NCBI RefSeq assembly: GCF_965638725.1
Contig: NC_134961.1
Coordinates: 7,346,641-7,410,640 of the forward strand
Source of the DNA: Aptenodytes patagonicus
Lineage: Eukaryota > Chordata > Aves > Sphenisciformes > Spheniscidae
Reading direction: 5' to 3'
Length of the DNA: 64,000 nucleotides
Position 1 is the stretch's first letter. Every line of letters starts with the position of its first letter. The notes under the pieces were generated by a model. That model saw only the letters and a list, made by a program, of their open reading frames with translations, was not told the origin of the DNA and made no database searches. Of this stretch, positions 13,301 to 25,200 are shown in pieces. A program made the position numbers and the translations under genes.

Positions 13301-16300
13301 AAAATCCTTGCTGGGCTTCGTGGTCCCGCAAGTAAGACCAGCAGAAATCAAGGCTCGGCATCCCAGCCCTTTCTCCCTCCCCGAAACGCCGCTCACAAGT
13401 TGCACAACATCTCCTTGCTTGTCATTTCTTTTCTAGGCTCCTTTCAGGAGGGTGGAAGGATTACTCCGAGGTAGATAGGAAGCTGGTTGGATGCTGACAG
13501 TTCTGAAAGCTTTCCTCATTACAGATGACAATCACCTATTATCATCATCATCATCATGCCGATAATTGAGTGTTTTGTAGGCAGAGGTGCTATTTTCTGA
13601 AATTCTGAGAAATTCTCTGAGCTGTGAGATAAGGGTGACACTGAATGAGGACATTTGGTGGTGGCGGTCGTGATTATAACATCTCGAAACACAGTTACAG
13701 TGCGCTGGGCTTATTTCCCCATTAAATGGATTTGATCCTATGCAATTGCTTCCTTGTCAAGCGGCATCAGACAGGCAGTTTTCAAATGAGAAAGCCAGAA
13801 TCAGCCAGTTGGGACCTCCAGAGCTGCCTCCCGGTGAGGGACGTGCCTGCCATAGCCCCACTGCAATGCACAAACCTTCCTCATGGGCAAAGAGCCATTC
13901 CTGGAAAAGCTGATAGACACAGAGTAAACAGCCAACCTATTTGTTGCTCTTTTCTCAGCCTGGAAGTCAGCAGCAAAATCCCTCGTTTGCCTTCGCTCTG
14001 CATCCCCGGCAGGGATGCCCCGTGGCATGGGGGAAGGTAGCAGCGTGCCAAAGCCCTCCGCGACTCCCAGCTTCGTGGAGCCTAACGAGAAACCCTCTGT
14101 TTGCTCTGCAGGTGATTACTTCGGCATCCTGATGGAGGCAAAAGTGACCAGCTTCCCCTTCAGCGTCCTGGATAATCCCATGTACTGGGGCAGCACAGCC
14201 GTCTACCTGGGCTGGTCCCTCATGTGAGTACGTGCCCCTGCCCAACACCACAGGTCGTAGGGCGAGTGTGGGGTCTGTGCTTGGCAAGGGCATAAGGTGC
14301 CGGGCTGTATCAGAGGACAAAGAAACACTTGGTGATGGCAATCAGCCATAAAATGGCAGGGAAAGTGCAACATGCCCATGACTTCTCGCTTCCTGACTAT
14401 TTTTGTGCCTGCAAAGTCTTCTGCTCTCATAAAAGACTTGTAGCATTAATTGTAGAAAAATAAATAACGGCCAAGTGCTGGGGAGAGGAAGCATCAGCAA
14501 ATGCTCTGAGGCTGAATGAGGTCCTTGGCAGGCTCTGCACGTGGAAAAATCAACAGCTGGGGCCAAATTCATGCCGGGTGTCACTCGGCAGGGGCAGGGC
14601 ACTGATACTGGGGATCAGTGTGACCCTGCAATTACCTCTGAAAAAAGCAAAACAAGCCAACACACCCTTTCCCCCACTGCACAGTGATAACACTTCCGAA
14701 ACACTCCTCATGTGAAACAACACGGCTTAATAGCCTGCTTAGGAGGAAGTTAATAGGCCGTAATTTAGCAGCAAATGAGCAATATACTCTATTCTGTGTA
14801 ACAAGTTTTATGTGGTTTTCATTTAATATCACATCTTATTTATTTGCCCAGGAGAAAAAACCCTGGCTGTGTTACATCAGCAGCCCGTAGAGCATTGCGG
14901 GCCTTTATCACTACGTATTTTGCACTGGTGCTCCTGAGTGTGACCTCTTCTACTTCGGGGGAAAAAATGAAGTGCTTTGTCACTTTCTGGTCACCTTTTC
15001 AGCCACGTGTGCAGCGCTTTCTGGCCCCTGGTGATAAGTAAAGCTGATGTTTTCTCTCCTGTCTCCACGGAGCCTTGCTGCTGTTCGTTCTGCACTTGAA
15101 ATCCCCCCCCCCCAGCGCCGTCAGGGCTGGCTGCACGAGGCCATTTGGCCTCCTGGCAGACCCATGGCACTGGATTGGGTCCAAACCCTGGGAAATGGTG
15201 CGCAAGAGCTGGGGTGAGCTCGCTGCTGGGGCCGTGGCAGTGCCAGGCAGGAGAACCAGCCGCGGGGTCGGCAGCGGCGCGACGGCGGCGTGGATATTGC
15301 TGAGGGGAGCGGGGCAGAGCTGGGGCAGGATGACCCCCCCCCCATACCGCACCCCGGCCGGAGAGCGACTGGCACCACCACCCTCACAACAGCACAAAAT
15401 GAGGAATTTGACCAGGAGGAGTTACAAGAAGATTTTTATTTGTTTAAGATCAGCATTGAACTATTTCCTGGAACCTTTGCAGAACAGCTAAACCCTCCTG
15501 AGCTGTTTCTGTTGCAGAAATCCCTTCTTCGCCCCCACGAGAGAGCAGCCTCGCAACGGGTGCACGTTACTTGGTGTTCCACCGCAATCCTGGGCAAAAG
15601 CAGCTCAAAGCGGCTCGAGACAACAGTGTGATTGCCTCCTTTGTCTCGTTAAAAGGCTGCCACCATAAAGGGCAGCAAGGCATGACAAATAATTGCTGTT
15701 AACAAATTGCTGGAGCTGTGCAAAGTGGCACCAGGACACTGCCCGCCTGCCCTGGGGAAGCCCTGCACAACCTTTCTTGCGGTGGTTTTGACTGTTTCTC
15801 TTCCCTGGGATCTCAGCTTGGATTGTTGAGGTTTTGGGGGGGGGTCCCAGGTCTCTTCTGAGGTCCCAGGGCTTTCAGAAGATGTTAGGTGTCTGCCCTC
15901 GGAGGCCAGAGCTCATGTCCCGGCTGTATGGCAGTGGGAGGGATGCCGGAGGAATGTGTTTGCCATCTGGTTTTTGGACAGACTTAAAATGTAAAGCATA
16001 TTTTGTCCTCCCTCGGTGATGTATCACGCTCCATATCGTGGCACTGGAGCCCAGAGGATTGATTAATTTTCATCTGTATGGGTACATACCACATAACGTA
16101 AGCGAGCCTGGCAGTGCACCAGCCAGCCTGCCTTCTGACTCCAGTCCAACCTTAAAAGCATCGCGTGGGGCGAGAGCCGCTGTTTTCTCCCTTGCAGGAC
16201 ATTGCAGCTATCCCCAGCTCGACTAATGGCAGCTCTGCAGCCAAAAATGTGTCCGCCAAATACACTGGAGAAGGCACCTGCGCCGGTCACCGTGAAAACA

Positions 16301-19259
16301 GGAGCTTCAGGAGGAAAGAGCAAAGCGGGTGTCCCACGTCCAACACCCGGGACCAGCGAGGCCGGCGGGGAAGGATGCGAGCCCGCGCTATTGCTCTTGC
16401 AGGCAACCCACAGCCACGGGGAACTGCAGGAGGGGTTGGGGACGGACAGACTTCCTACCCAAAAAAAGTCCTACCAAGACCATGAAACCATCCTGGCTGT
16501 CTCTTTGTCGACCCTGCTACAACACGAGCCGTTGCCCAATGAGTAGGTCGAGCTCGTAGGAGGAGAGGAACAACTCGCCTCAGTGCTTCTCATCGCCCGC
16601 GTCGGGCAGCCTTGTTTCTCCCGAAAGACAAATGGAGCATTAGCTGTTTGGGGACAGCTTTGTGTATCTCTGGTAGGGAAGTGTTTTAACTCATGGCAAC
16701 AGGCTGTGTAAATCAGAGCTGGAGCCGCAGCCAAATGATGCAATTAGAGGTCTTGCTGTCAACAAACAATCATGCAAATTTGTTCTCTCTGATATGAATC
16801 AAGGAGGAGACATGACTAAGCATGTAATAGCAGCGGGTTTGGAGAGGAAGAAGTTGCCCAACGCTTCCTAATGAGGGAAAAACTTATTGCAAAATGGAAA
16901 CAGTGAAAAGGTGAAGATTTGTGCGCGTCTCTCCAGGAACTGATGGGGCCAGGCAGTACCTGACGGCAGGTCCAGTACGAGGTTTAGGTAGTTTGGTCTC
17001 TCCTCTGAAGGCATGTTTTTCCGACAGGACTAGTCCCCTTGCACAAGGCTTGCAGGATGTTTATCCTCACCAAGGACCAGCTAAGTACTTTTTTTTGCTG
17101 ACAGCCAGCTCTTGTCCCCCTCAGAGCTGAGCTGCAACTAGCAATTAAAGGCAATCAGCAGTGTCCTAATTAAGGGCAACACTTGCAGCCATTAGTTGGA
17201 GGTGTAGGATGCAGAAGGGGTGTTCGGGGGGTGGGGGCTGGTGCCTGTGGTGAGCCAGACGCAGCCACGCTCCTCGCTGGGGAGATGGGGCCAGGACCTC
17301 GTGGGTGCTGGGTTAGCAAGCAGGGAATGGCTGCTGGTGTGGCCACTCTCACCCGGGAGAATTTGCACGCCCCGGGATGGTCTCAGCACCTGGTTTGGGG
17401 ACTGTAACCCACCTGCTGAAATCCTGGTGCCTTAGCAAAGCCCCCGCTGCCTGGGGGGGGGGCTGGCGTCTGCCTCAGACACTTTCAGGCCAAGCATCAA
17501 AGAAGTGCCCCTTTGTGGGTGGTGCAGGTTTGCTGCCTACGTTGACATCTCTCTTTAGAGCAGGAGGTGATGGGGATTTTTTGGTCTCGATTCTTTGGCC
17601 TCGGTGCTAAAAGGAACAGCCGCTCCCGTCGCATACGCAGCCCTCGAGCACCTCTGCCCATAAGCAGATGGTGCGGTGGGTGGCATCGGTCCCCCGTGCT
17701 GTGCCTGGTGACCTCTTGCTGAAGGACACCATTCAGCTGGGCCTTGGGAGGTGATGGGACGTGTTCCTAAAACGTCTCGAAATGGGTTTAAATGTGAACC
17801 GAGCCCCCGGCACCCCACGCACCCAGCCCCGATGCGGCACCCACCCCAGCACCCTTCACAGGGCAGGCGTGGACCTTTCCACCCCTTTCCATCCCCGGCC
17901 CTGCGATGGCTCAGCCGCCGTTTCGACATGTACGGTACCATACGCTGCTCCGTCTGCCAGGTGTCTCCTGCACCCTGGGTGGCCCGTCTTTCCGTGCACA
18001 TCAGGCATTTCCCTTATAGTGCGCTGGCTCGGAGCCACAGCCGTACGTAAGCAGCTGCTCAGCTATTAAACAGCCTTATAATCTCAGGACTTAGCATCAA
18101 AGCAGAAGCTCTCTTAGCAGGGACGTGCAGGGATCAGACTTAAAAGAAGTTGCCGAAGTAGGCTGGGGAAGAGTCTTTGCCAAGTAACATCTGTCTAAGA
18201 CAGTTAACATTAAGTACAAAAAAAACAACCCCTTTTGTTCGCTTATGTTTAATGAGCAGGAGCGTGCTCTCATGGAGCCCAGTGTCTCATTTCACTTTCT
18301 AAACCAGGTCTTGCATAAGCCCATGTACTTACCTGATCTTTTCCTTCTCTTTCAAAACAGGCACGCAAGCCCAGCTGGCCTTTTGCTGACAGCTGTAGTG
18401 GCAATTTCCTACACAATCGCGATGCTGTATGAGGGGTGAGTAGCTTTGCAAAACTGGAGAGCTAATTATTTCTACCAGCTTTAACTCCCGAGGTTTTGGA
18501 GAACTGCAGAAGTAAAGATGCTTTTTCCAATTAATTCAGTGGGGAACAAGGAAAACAGAGGATTGTTTTTCAATTGTTTTGATAATGGGCAGATTCCTCT
18601 CTGAAACTATTTGCTGAGTTCTAGGAACATTTATGCATTTGTTTATTTTTATCAAAATGAGATCTTTTTTTCTTTTGAGTGCCTGAGTCTGTCTATACAA
18701 GAACAATAAGGGAGGCAGTGAGAGGGCTTATTGTGTCATCTGAAGAGACCCTGCAAGAAGAGCTTGCATTTTGTCGTTCCTTGGATGAGCTTCTCTGCTA
18801 TTTTATACCACAATAGCCCGGCAGCCCAGGACAGAGCAGCCCAGAATTATTCCCAGAAGCAGTGATTGTGTTTCAGCAGTGAAAGGTCTTTTGTGTTTGC
18901 AAGGGAGGAGATGCAAAGGGAGCCGAGGCCGGTCTGCATGCAGGGGGAGTCCAAGCGTGTGCTGAGCCTTGTCCCGCTTGGAGGGATGGTCCCGGGTGGG
19001 AGCCACTCCGCAGTCCAGAGAGACCGAGCCGAGGATTGCCATGGCACGGGAATAGTTGGGCTGTGCCGACCCATGAAGGGCAGAGTTTCTGGGCCTAAAG
19101 GAGAGCACACAGTAGTCTTGATTTTATCTTCTCCCCCCCTTCTTTTGCCCCCCTCTTGTGTCTCTGTCCCCTCTCCCCCCAAATTCCCGTCCTCCCAACC
19201 ACAGGCCTTTCACAGAGGAAATATATCGGCAGAAACAGAAGGGAGCGAAGAACAAGTAG
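1231..19259 (+). CDS. PEMT: Phosphatidylethanolamine N-methyltransferase, 3' five coding exons (partial)
   Basis: PEMT is an ER/MAM membrane enzyme that converts phosphatidylethanolamine to phosphatidylcholine by three S-adenosylmethionine-dependent methylations. The coding join is 1231-1346, 9560-9705, 14112-14223, 18361-18435 and 19205-19259 (504 nt, 167 residues plus TAG). All junctions are GT-AG and the frame is continuous. The product lines up without gaps with human residues 32-198 as I recall that protein: ARWEHKTR near the start, [45 protein letters not shown] and [10 protein letters not shown] at the end. Several hydrophobic membrane segments are visible, and the C-terminus is lysine-rich (KGAKNK). 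The first about 31 residues are off the left edge. Two positions described as SAM-binding in human differ: 98 is Ala (human Gly) and 181 is Gly (human Glu). The next gene, RASD1, is on the same strand 11 kb downstream. Identity is very secure. Confidence 0.95.
1347..9559 (+). other. PEMT: PEMT intron, 8.2 kb
   Basis: The intron lies between donor GTAAGG at 1347 and acceptor CCAACAG ending at 9559. It holds one truncated CR1 (5921-6159) and a C run near 6531-6541. The rest is unique-looking sequence with no recognised exon or RNA gene. Confidence 0.85.
5921..6159 (+). mobile_element. CR1 LINE, truncated 3' end
   Basis: About 240 bp has the hallmarks of the avian CR1 3' region. These are the stretch encoding [10 protein letters not shown]...[14 protein letters not shown], the GGTTGGACTAGGTGACCTTT segment, CCCTTCCAACCCAAACC, and the tail CATTCTATGATTC. 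The insertion is in sense orientation to PEMT. The element is 5'-truncated, as nearly all CR1 copies are. The left edge is approximate. Confidence 0.93.
9560..9705 (+). CDS. PEMT: PEMT coding exon (human residues about 70-119)
   Basis: The exon completes Cys70 and encodes [20 protein letters not shown], then a hydrophobic segment and [10 protein letters not shown], ending at a GTAAGC donor with one base of Gly119. It contains the position equivalent to the human GXG motif (98-100), which reads Ala-Val-Gly here. GCT for Ala98 is at 9642-9644. Confidence 0.96.
13030..13240 (+). mobile_element. Probable ancient MIR-type (CORE-SINE) relic
   Basis: The order of short matches resembles the MIR consensus: TTAATCCTCACCACC, then GGAGACTTGCCCAAGGTCAGG, then GGCAGCAGGGCTGGGAACGC followed by CGACCC. 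The copy is heavily diverged and lacks an intact 5' head. The call is by eye; a profile search would confirm or refute it. Confidence 0.5.
13541..13558. repeat. (ATC)6 microsatellite
   Basis: Six perfect ATC units in a PEMT intron, flanked by AT-rich sequence. Confidence 0.9.
14112..14223 (+). CDS. PEMT: PEMT coding exon (human residues about 119-156)
   Basis: The exon completes Gly119 and encodes [28 protein letters not shown] and AVYLGWSL, with the first two bases of Met156 before a GTGAGT donor. DNPMYWGST is a highly conserved PEMT block. Confidence 0.96.
14224..18360 (+). other. PEMT: PEMT intron, 4.1 kb
   Basis: The intron runs from GTGAGT at 14224 to a pyrimidine-rich acceptor ending AACAG at 18360. 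It has C-rich and G-rich runs (near 15107-15116 and 15836-15843) and AT-rich blocks (14640-14850, 16740-16920). No gene or clear transposon is recognised. Confidence 0.85.
18361..18435 (+). CDS. PEMT: PEMT coding exon (human residues about 156-181)
   Basis: The exon completes Met156 and encodes [20 protein letters not shown], then MLYE and two bases of a Gly codon, ending at a GTGAGT donor. Position 175, the site of the human V175M polymorphism, is Ile. The codon after Glu180 is GG|G (Gly), where human has Glu181. Confidence 0.95.
18436..19204 (+). other. PEMT: PEMT last intron, 0.77 kb
   Basis: GTGAGT donor, long C/T-rich tract (about 19128-19200) and an ACAG acceptor. No internal feature is recognised. 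Confidence 0.88.
19205..19259 (+). CDS. PEMT: PEMT terminal coding exon
   Basis: Encodes the end of the Gly codon, then [17 protein letters not shown] and TAG at 19257-19259. The PFT-EIYRQK core matches human. The final residues differ, which is normal for this tail. Confidence 0.94.
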
Positions 19260-22200
19260 CAACAGGTATGTTTGCCGATCGGTGTTTCAGCGAGAGGGGC
19301 TGTTTTGCCAGGCTCCCCCACCTACAAGCGTGTTAGACGGGGACGGGAACACCACCCACCCTCCCAGCGTGCCCCTGCCCAGCCCTGCCCTCCCCGGCTC
19401 CTCCAGAGCCCTTCCTGCGCTTCTCAAAGGATTTGAGCTTCAAACCTCCGCAAAAACCCAGGCGGGAAGGCTTTACACAGCGGCGGTTGTGTCCGCCTCC
19501 TGGCACCCGACCAGCAACCCCCAAACTGTTTTGATTATATACTTGAGAGTCAACGCGAGGGAAAATTGCTGGGGAGCTTTGAGGCTCCGGGCTTAGTCTA
19601 AATCAGGCAGAAAAAAGCAGCTATTGGCCATGGCAGGTGCTCCAGCGAGCAGCAGGGATGGTGCGAGAGGGCACGCATGCCCGACCGCCCCACAGGGAAA
19701 TCGGGCATCCCTGTTCCAGGCTGCTCCGTGCCGGAGCCAGGAGCATTTCTTGCACATGGGCTTGCACCAGCTCACCCCAGAAACTCAGCCCGGGCTTGCT
19801 TTTTGGGCCAAAGGCTTCTGCAAAAGCACACGTTCCTGCCCAGGCTCCTTTCCCTGGGGTTAAATGCCTCCCCTGGAAACCCCTGGTGCATCTGCCGGCT
19901 GACGGTTGGACGGGCTGGACAAGCTCATGGCGCTGCTGAGGTTTTGGCAGCCCCGTAGCCTCTGCCCCAGCAAAGATGCTGTAGCACCAGTGAGGTCCCC
20001 AACAGACTCTTGTCTCTCTGCCTTTTGTAAAGCAGTGTCTTGGATACCTCGGCACAGCATGCCTCTCTGGTCCCCACGCCGTCCGATTTGCCCATTTTCC
20101 TACTGAGATGTATCCTACTAATTAGCCCAGCAACCCTTAATGAGCCAACTGAGCACCCTGCAGTTTTGGAAGTGATCGGAGGAACAGCCTGAGCACGGCG
20201 GCACCTCCTCGTTGCAGCCCGCGAGAGCTGGAGGTCCCTGTCCCCAGGTCCTTGTCACCATTGCCGGGTCACTGTGGCTCCTGCCACGAAGGTGATGCTC
20301 TCTCGGGAGCCGCGTGGCGCGGGACCTCCCGACCTCTCCTCCCGCACCCATTATTGGAGATCTGCAGGGCAAAAAGCAACCCAGCTCCAGCCCCGGACTG
20401 GAGGGCAAGCAGAGTAACGATGGAGACACCGGGGGCCTTTCGTAAATGAGCTCTGAGCACGGGGAAGCGCCGGCTCCGGCTGATGCTGAAGATCGTCTGA
20501 AGATGCTGCCGAAGAGCCACAGGAAGAAAACAAAAGCTTGGGTGAAGCAACGGGGAGGGCTCGGGAGCCCCTGGGGCGTTCAAACATGGCTGGGGAAGGA
20601 AGAGGGGAAACTGCTGCAAACTCAACAACAAAACTTGCTGCAAACCCAGCAACAAACCTTGTCTTTTCTGGGAGAGGGAAACCCCCCCGTCCAGAGCTGC
20701 CGTTTCCCACCTGTGCAGAGCCCTGTAGCATCTCCGCACTATTTGCAAAGGCTCCAAGAAAGGTGACTGAAAAGCACATGGATGTGAACGTACGACCTAA
20801 ACCACCAGCCAAAGGGGGATGGAGGGATGGCAGGCGTCCGGTGGGGAAGCCCCAGCATGGAGAAGACCGAGGGGAAGAGTCAGTCCCCATCCACACCCTG
20901 CAGATACCCCATCCCTGGCCGTGTCAGTGCCCCGGCCCCCTCCACACCCCCCCAGCCCCTCCTTTTCCCCAGGGGCCACGTGAGGGTCCTGCCAGCCTTC
21001 CCCATCACCCAGTGCCTTCCAGCTATTTATCACTGCCTTGCAGGGGCAGTGGGTGGGAGGGAGGGAAAAGGCTGCTTCTGCCTTCTGCGCTGTGCAGCAG
21101 CCGGGTACAGATCTGCCCCTCCGCCCCTGCCGCCAGCCTCGGCGAGTCCCAAAGAGCCCGGTGCTGGATCCTGCCCTGAACGGGAAGATCCCAGGGGGTG
21201 ACGCTCCAGATCCAGGCTCAGTGTTTACAGATTCCCAGAACAGTTTGAGAAATAAACTGTAAACGACCAAAAAAAAAGCAGTGTAAACCCCCCGGCAGCG
21301 GCGCTGGAAAAGGGAGCTGCGCTGCTGCCGGCTCCCGCGCAGGCACTGGCGTGCGGTGCCACGTCTCAGCATCGCGTCGTCCCCTCCGCAGAGGGGCCTC
21401 CCTTTTCTCAGTGTCACCTCCGCAAAATGGTCCGATTTCCTTTTGCTTTTGCATGTTGTAATTCACCCTTCGGGCATTGCTCAGCAGGAATTAAAAGTGT
21501 TGGTTTCTTTTCAGTCCAGCCTCTGTTTCCTTCGGCCAGGCTCACGGACGCCGTGTTTGTATTTCACTGCTTCAGAACCATCACACGAGGATTTTTTTTT
21601 TATCGCCATCTCAACGACCTTCCTCTTAAAGACTTGGGCATAGTATTTTATTTTTAGATAAGTTTCCACATCCCCTTCACAGTTAATGTTTATAGATGGA
21701 GGCTAAAACAGCCCAGTACCCATAGCAACCAGCAAGGAGAGGATACGTTGCATTATTCAGACAATTTATGTCAGAATTGCCGGCCCTGGCTCAAAGTCTC
21801 TGATGTAAATAAATTCAGGTTTGTTGATAGGTGAAATCAGTATTTACCGAAGAGACACGTGCTTGTTCAGGAAGGATTACTCTTAATGAGAACGTAGCGA
21901 AGGCTGTATTCGTGCCGTCTTGTTCCCAGTCTGGGGACCATGTATGCCTTTCCCTGTCCCCGCTGCGAGGCCAGAGGGACCCCGGTTGTACCGTTCCCAT
22001 CCCCAGCCAGGATCAGCCCCCCCAGATGGGTGTCTGTCACCATAAACCCCAGTGACAGAGCTGCTTCCCCTCCCGTGCCCACGGCATCGCAAAAGCGCAG
22101 GGGTTTGGTGCTGCCACTGGGACCGGCTTTCTGGACTCCTTCCCCCTTGATCCGCCATTTCAAATCCAACCCTTCCCACTTCCCAGCCGCTCTGTGTCGG

Positions 22201-25200
22201 CTTTGCATTGCACAAGGGTTTTTCTGGGGCGATGCCAGATATATCCCCATTTTTAGTAACTCTTTCCGCAGCAGCCAGCACAGATTAATGTGTCGCTGCC
22301 TTCGCAGAACCGGTTCTGGCTGCCATAAAGCTGGAGTTTGACGTTTCAGAGGCGTCTGCTCTGTTCCCTAAAGCAAAACCCGAGGAGCTGGAAGGTGATG
22401 TTCAAGCCCATCTCGCGGGGTCCAAGCCTACCTTTCTCCCTTGGGGGGGGGGGGGGGCAGGCCCTGGCAGTGCCGCGCCGCTCGCCAGGGCTATGGAGAG
22501 GAGAACACAGAGAGAGCATTATTTACATCGCTTTATAGTATTTAACAGCGAGGGATGAGGGGACTCTCCCTGGTTATAAGGAAAAAATTTGATTCCTCTC
22601 CAATTACCTAATATTTCTAAGAATTTGAGATTACAGAGAGTGGGGGTGAAGCCTTCGGGCTGAGCACAAAGCATTGGTGGAGTCGGAGCTATTTCTCCCC
22701 TTCCCATCCCCAGGGCCAGTGCCTGGCTGCGGCTGGGCCGTATCCTGGCACTGGTGCAGGGATGGACCCCATGGCCTCCAGGTCAGGACGTGAGACTCCT
22801 GCTGCTTCCGAAGAAGAGACCTGCACCGTCGCAGCCCCAGGACCGGCCGGTTGCAGACCTGGCGCCGTGCGGGCACGAGCGGGTGCATCCCTCCGGCTCT
22901 CGGGGAGGCGTTGAGCACCAAGCGGGGTCCCTGGAAATGTGGTCGTGGGTCCGTTTTCGTAACTTCATGGCTTCCAAATCCGGCGTGGGGCTTGCTGGGC
23001 CCATCTGAGCTTGGCAGGGGGGTTTGTTTGCGGCCTTGGGAAATGCCGCACGTGAGGCTGTGTGCAGATGCCGTAGATAACGCCTCCCTTGATGTTTGGG
23101 ACATTCCTCCAGAGCAAACACCGGGAAAGGAGAAACTAGTTAAATCACAACTCTTGCCTGGCAGGGACGGCCAGGTCACCAAGTCCATCGCACCACGCTG
23201 CCTCGGGACACCCCGTCCCGCCGCGCAGCCCCCGGCAGCGGCTGCGCCCACCCTCGCGCTCCACCCGGGTTTTCTCCGCGTGGCCGTTCGCGTGGCTCCC
23301 CCGCACGTGTCTCCCCTCCCTGAAACTGCGTGTCATTTTTTTTGGGGGGGGATGGGGGGATCACCCATGCAAACCCAAAGGGCCGCAGCGACGGGCACGC
23401 GATGCGGGGCCAGCTCCACGCTTGTGGGATGCTCCATCCAGGGACAGTTTCGGCTGCAGACGGAGGCCGAATCCTGCGGTCCTTTCCCTGAAGGCAACGG
23501 GATGGCGGGGACATCCAGAACCGGGGACATGTCCCCAAAGGCCCTGCCCTCCGTTGTGACCACCCGTAACCCCACGCCTGTGTTTGCGTTCGCCCGGCGA
23601 AACTGCACTGCCTTCACCCGGGGGAGGGACGGCCACTGGCCCTTACATGGCAAACAAACACGATTAGCCAGGAACGGAGAATAAACACGCGGCGCAATCG
23701 AGGCAGGCGATGGAGAAGTCACGAATTCCCGCCGGGCTCCTGCCAGGCCCGGCTTGCTGAGTCTGCACTTTTGCTCTTCGGGAAGATGGAGGGAAACTGG
23801 GGGGGGGGGGGGGGCTCAGGGCACCCGTCCCCAACGCCGAGGTCGCGCCTCAGCACAGCCGGTCGGTGGGCAGGGGAGACAGGCTGGTCTGCCAGCGAGC
23901 GGGGTTTGATGCAAAAGCAAACGTGAGCTTTGAGCGCGGGCGGTACGGGGGCTTTCGGGGGCAGTTTGGGCACTGACTGCTTTATCGGGGACCCCTTAAT
24001 CCAGAGAAGGCAGAAGGGGGACACGGCAGGACTTACCTTTACAGGGGAATAAACCAGTCTCCTCAGTCCCTGCTGCGTAGGGAAAGCAGTCTGGGCTTTA
24101 CACGGTCACGAAGAAATGCAGTGGGGAGAAGGCCCTGGTGGGAAGCTATTTCCAGGTGGGAAACCACCAGTGCTGGAGCCCAAACAAATGCCTGGGGCAG
24201 GACCAGGATCCGTCCCGCCTCGGCAGAGCCGGGTTTGAGCCACGTGGGCACCGCCGGCAGGCTCCTGCTCTGGGGTCTGCGGATGCAGGCAGCCCCCGTC
24301 TCGTGGGTGCCCAGGGGATGCTTCCAAATGACTCCCAGCGCCGGGAGAGCAGCAGCACCCCGTGCCCGACGTTCCCCCTGCCCTTCGCATCACCCCTGCC
24401 AGGGACAGCACGGAGACACCATCCAACCCACCCCGGCCCACCTCTGCCCTCCACCCCCGGGGGCCTTTACGCATGGAGCTCCCGCCATGTGCCAGAGGAC
24501 AAGTTATGAGGCTGTTTTCTTTAATTTGCACACTAAAAAGCCGCCTCGGGACAGCCCGGTGAGGGGCCACACTGCACCACATCCTCCTTGGATCTTATTT
24601 CAGAAAAAATTGTAGGAATGTGCTGCTTTTTCCATGTTGCATTTTCTTCGGAGCGGAACTGTTTACTGAGCACAGCTCCTCTCTGAATCAGGGTCGCAGG
24701 AGGGAGGCAGAGCAGCCAGAGCCCTCCGGGAAGGCGATGTCGGGGCTGGGCTCTGCCTGCAGTGCTGCTACGCTGCCACACCAGGGCTCAGCATCTGCGG
24801 GAGCCTCAAGGGTCCTCGATTTGGGCACCGGCACCAAGCGGACCTCAGCCCTCATCCAGCTCAACGCCCCCCCCCCCCAACCCCAACGCCTCCACTCGCA
24901 GCCTCAAACCCTGCGCTGGCCTCAGCCCCCTCCGGACCCCACAGCCGAAGCAGCGGGGGCAGATGTGGGACCTAGACATGAAACACCTCCAGGCTTTCAG
25001 CCCTCAGCACCGGCTGCGCATCCCTCTGCCAGCTCCAGCCCGTCGCTGCCTGGCCGGCTCCCTGCCTCCTCTTGGGCTTTTATTTTTGTCCTATAACCCT
25101 GGCAGCCGTCGCTATTTCCATGGGAACCCTCCTGAAATCCTGAAAACAACGCGTCCTCCGGGGTCACCGAGCCTCCCTCTCCCCTGTGCCCTATATTCCA

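Larger units (their letters stand above)
9706..14111 (+). other. PEMT: PEMT intron, 4.4 kb
   Basis: The intron runs from GTAAGC at 9706 to an acceptor ending GCAG at 14111. It contains a probable MIR-like relic (13030-13240), a weaker SINE-like patch near 10360-10430, and six ATC units at 13541-13558. No other gene is seen. Confidence 0.85.

Noticed and set aside
21720-21736. RFX X-box near CCATAGCAACC
   Set aside because: Only one half-site fits; the other half departs from the consensus.
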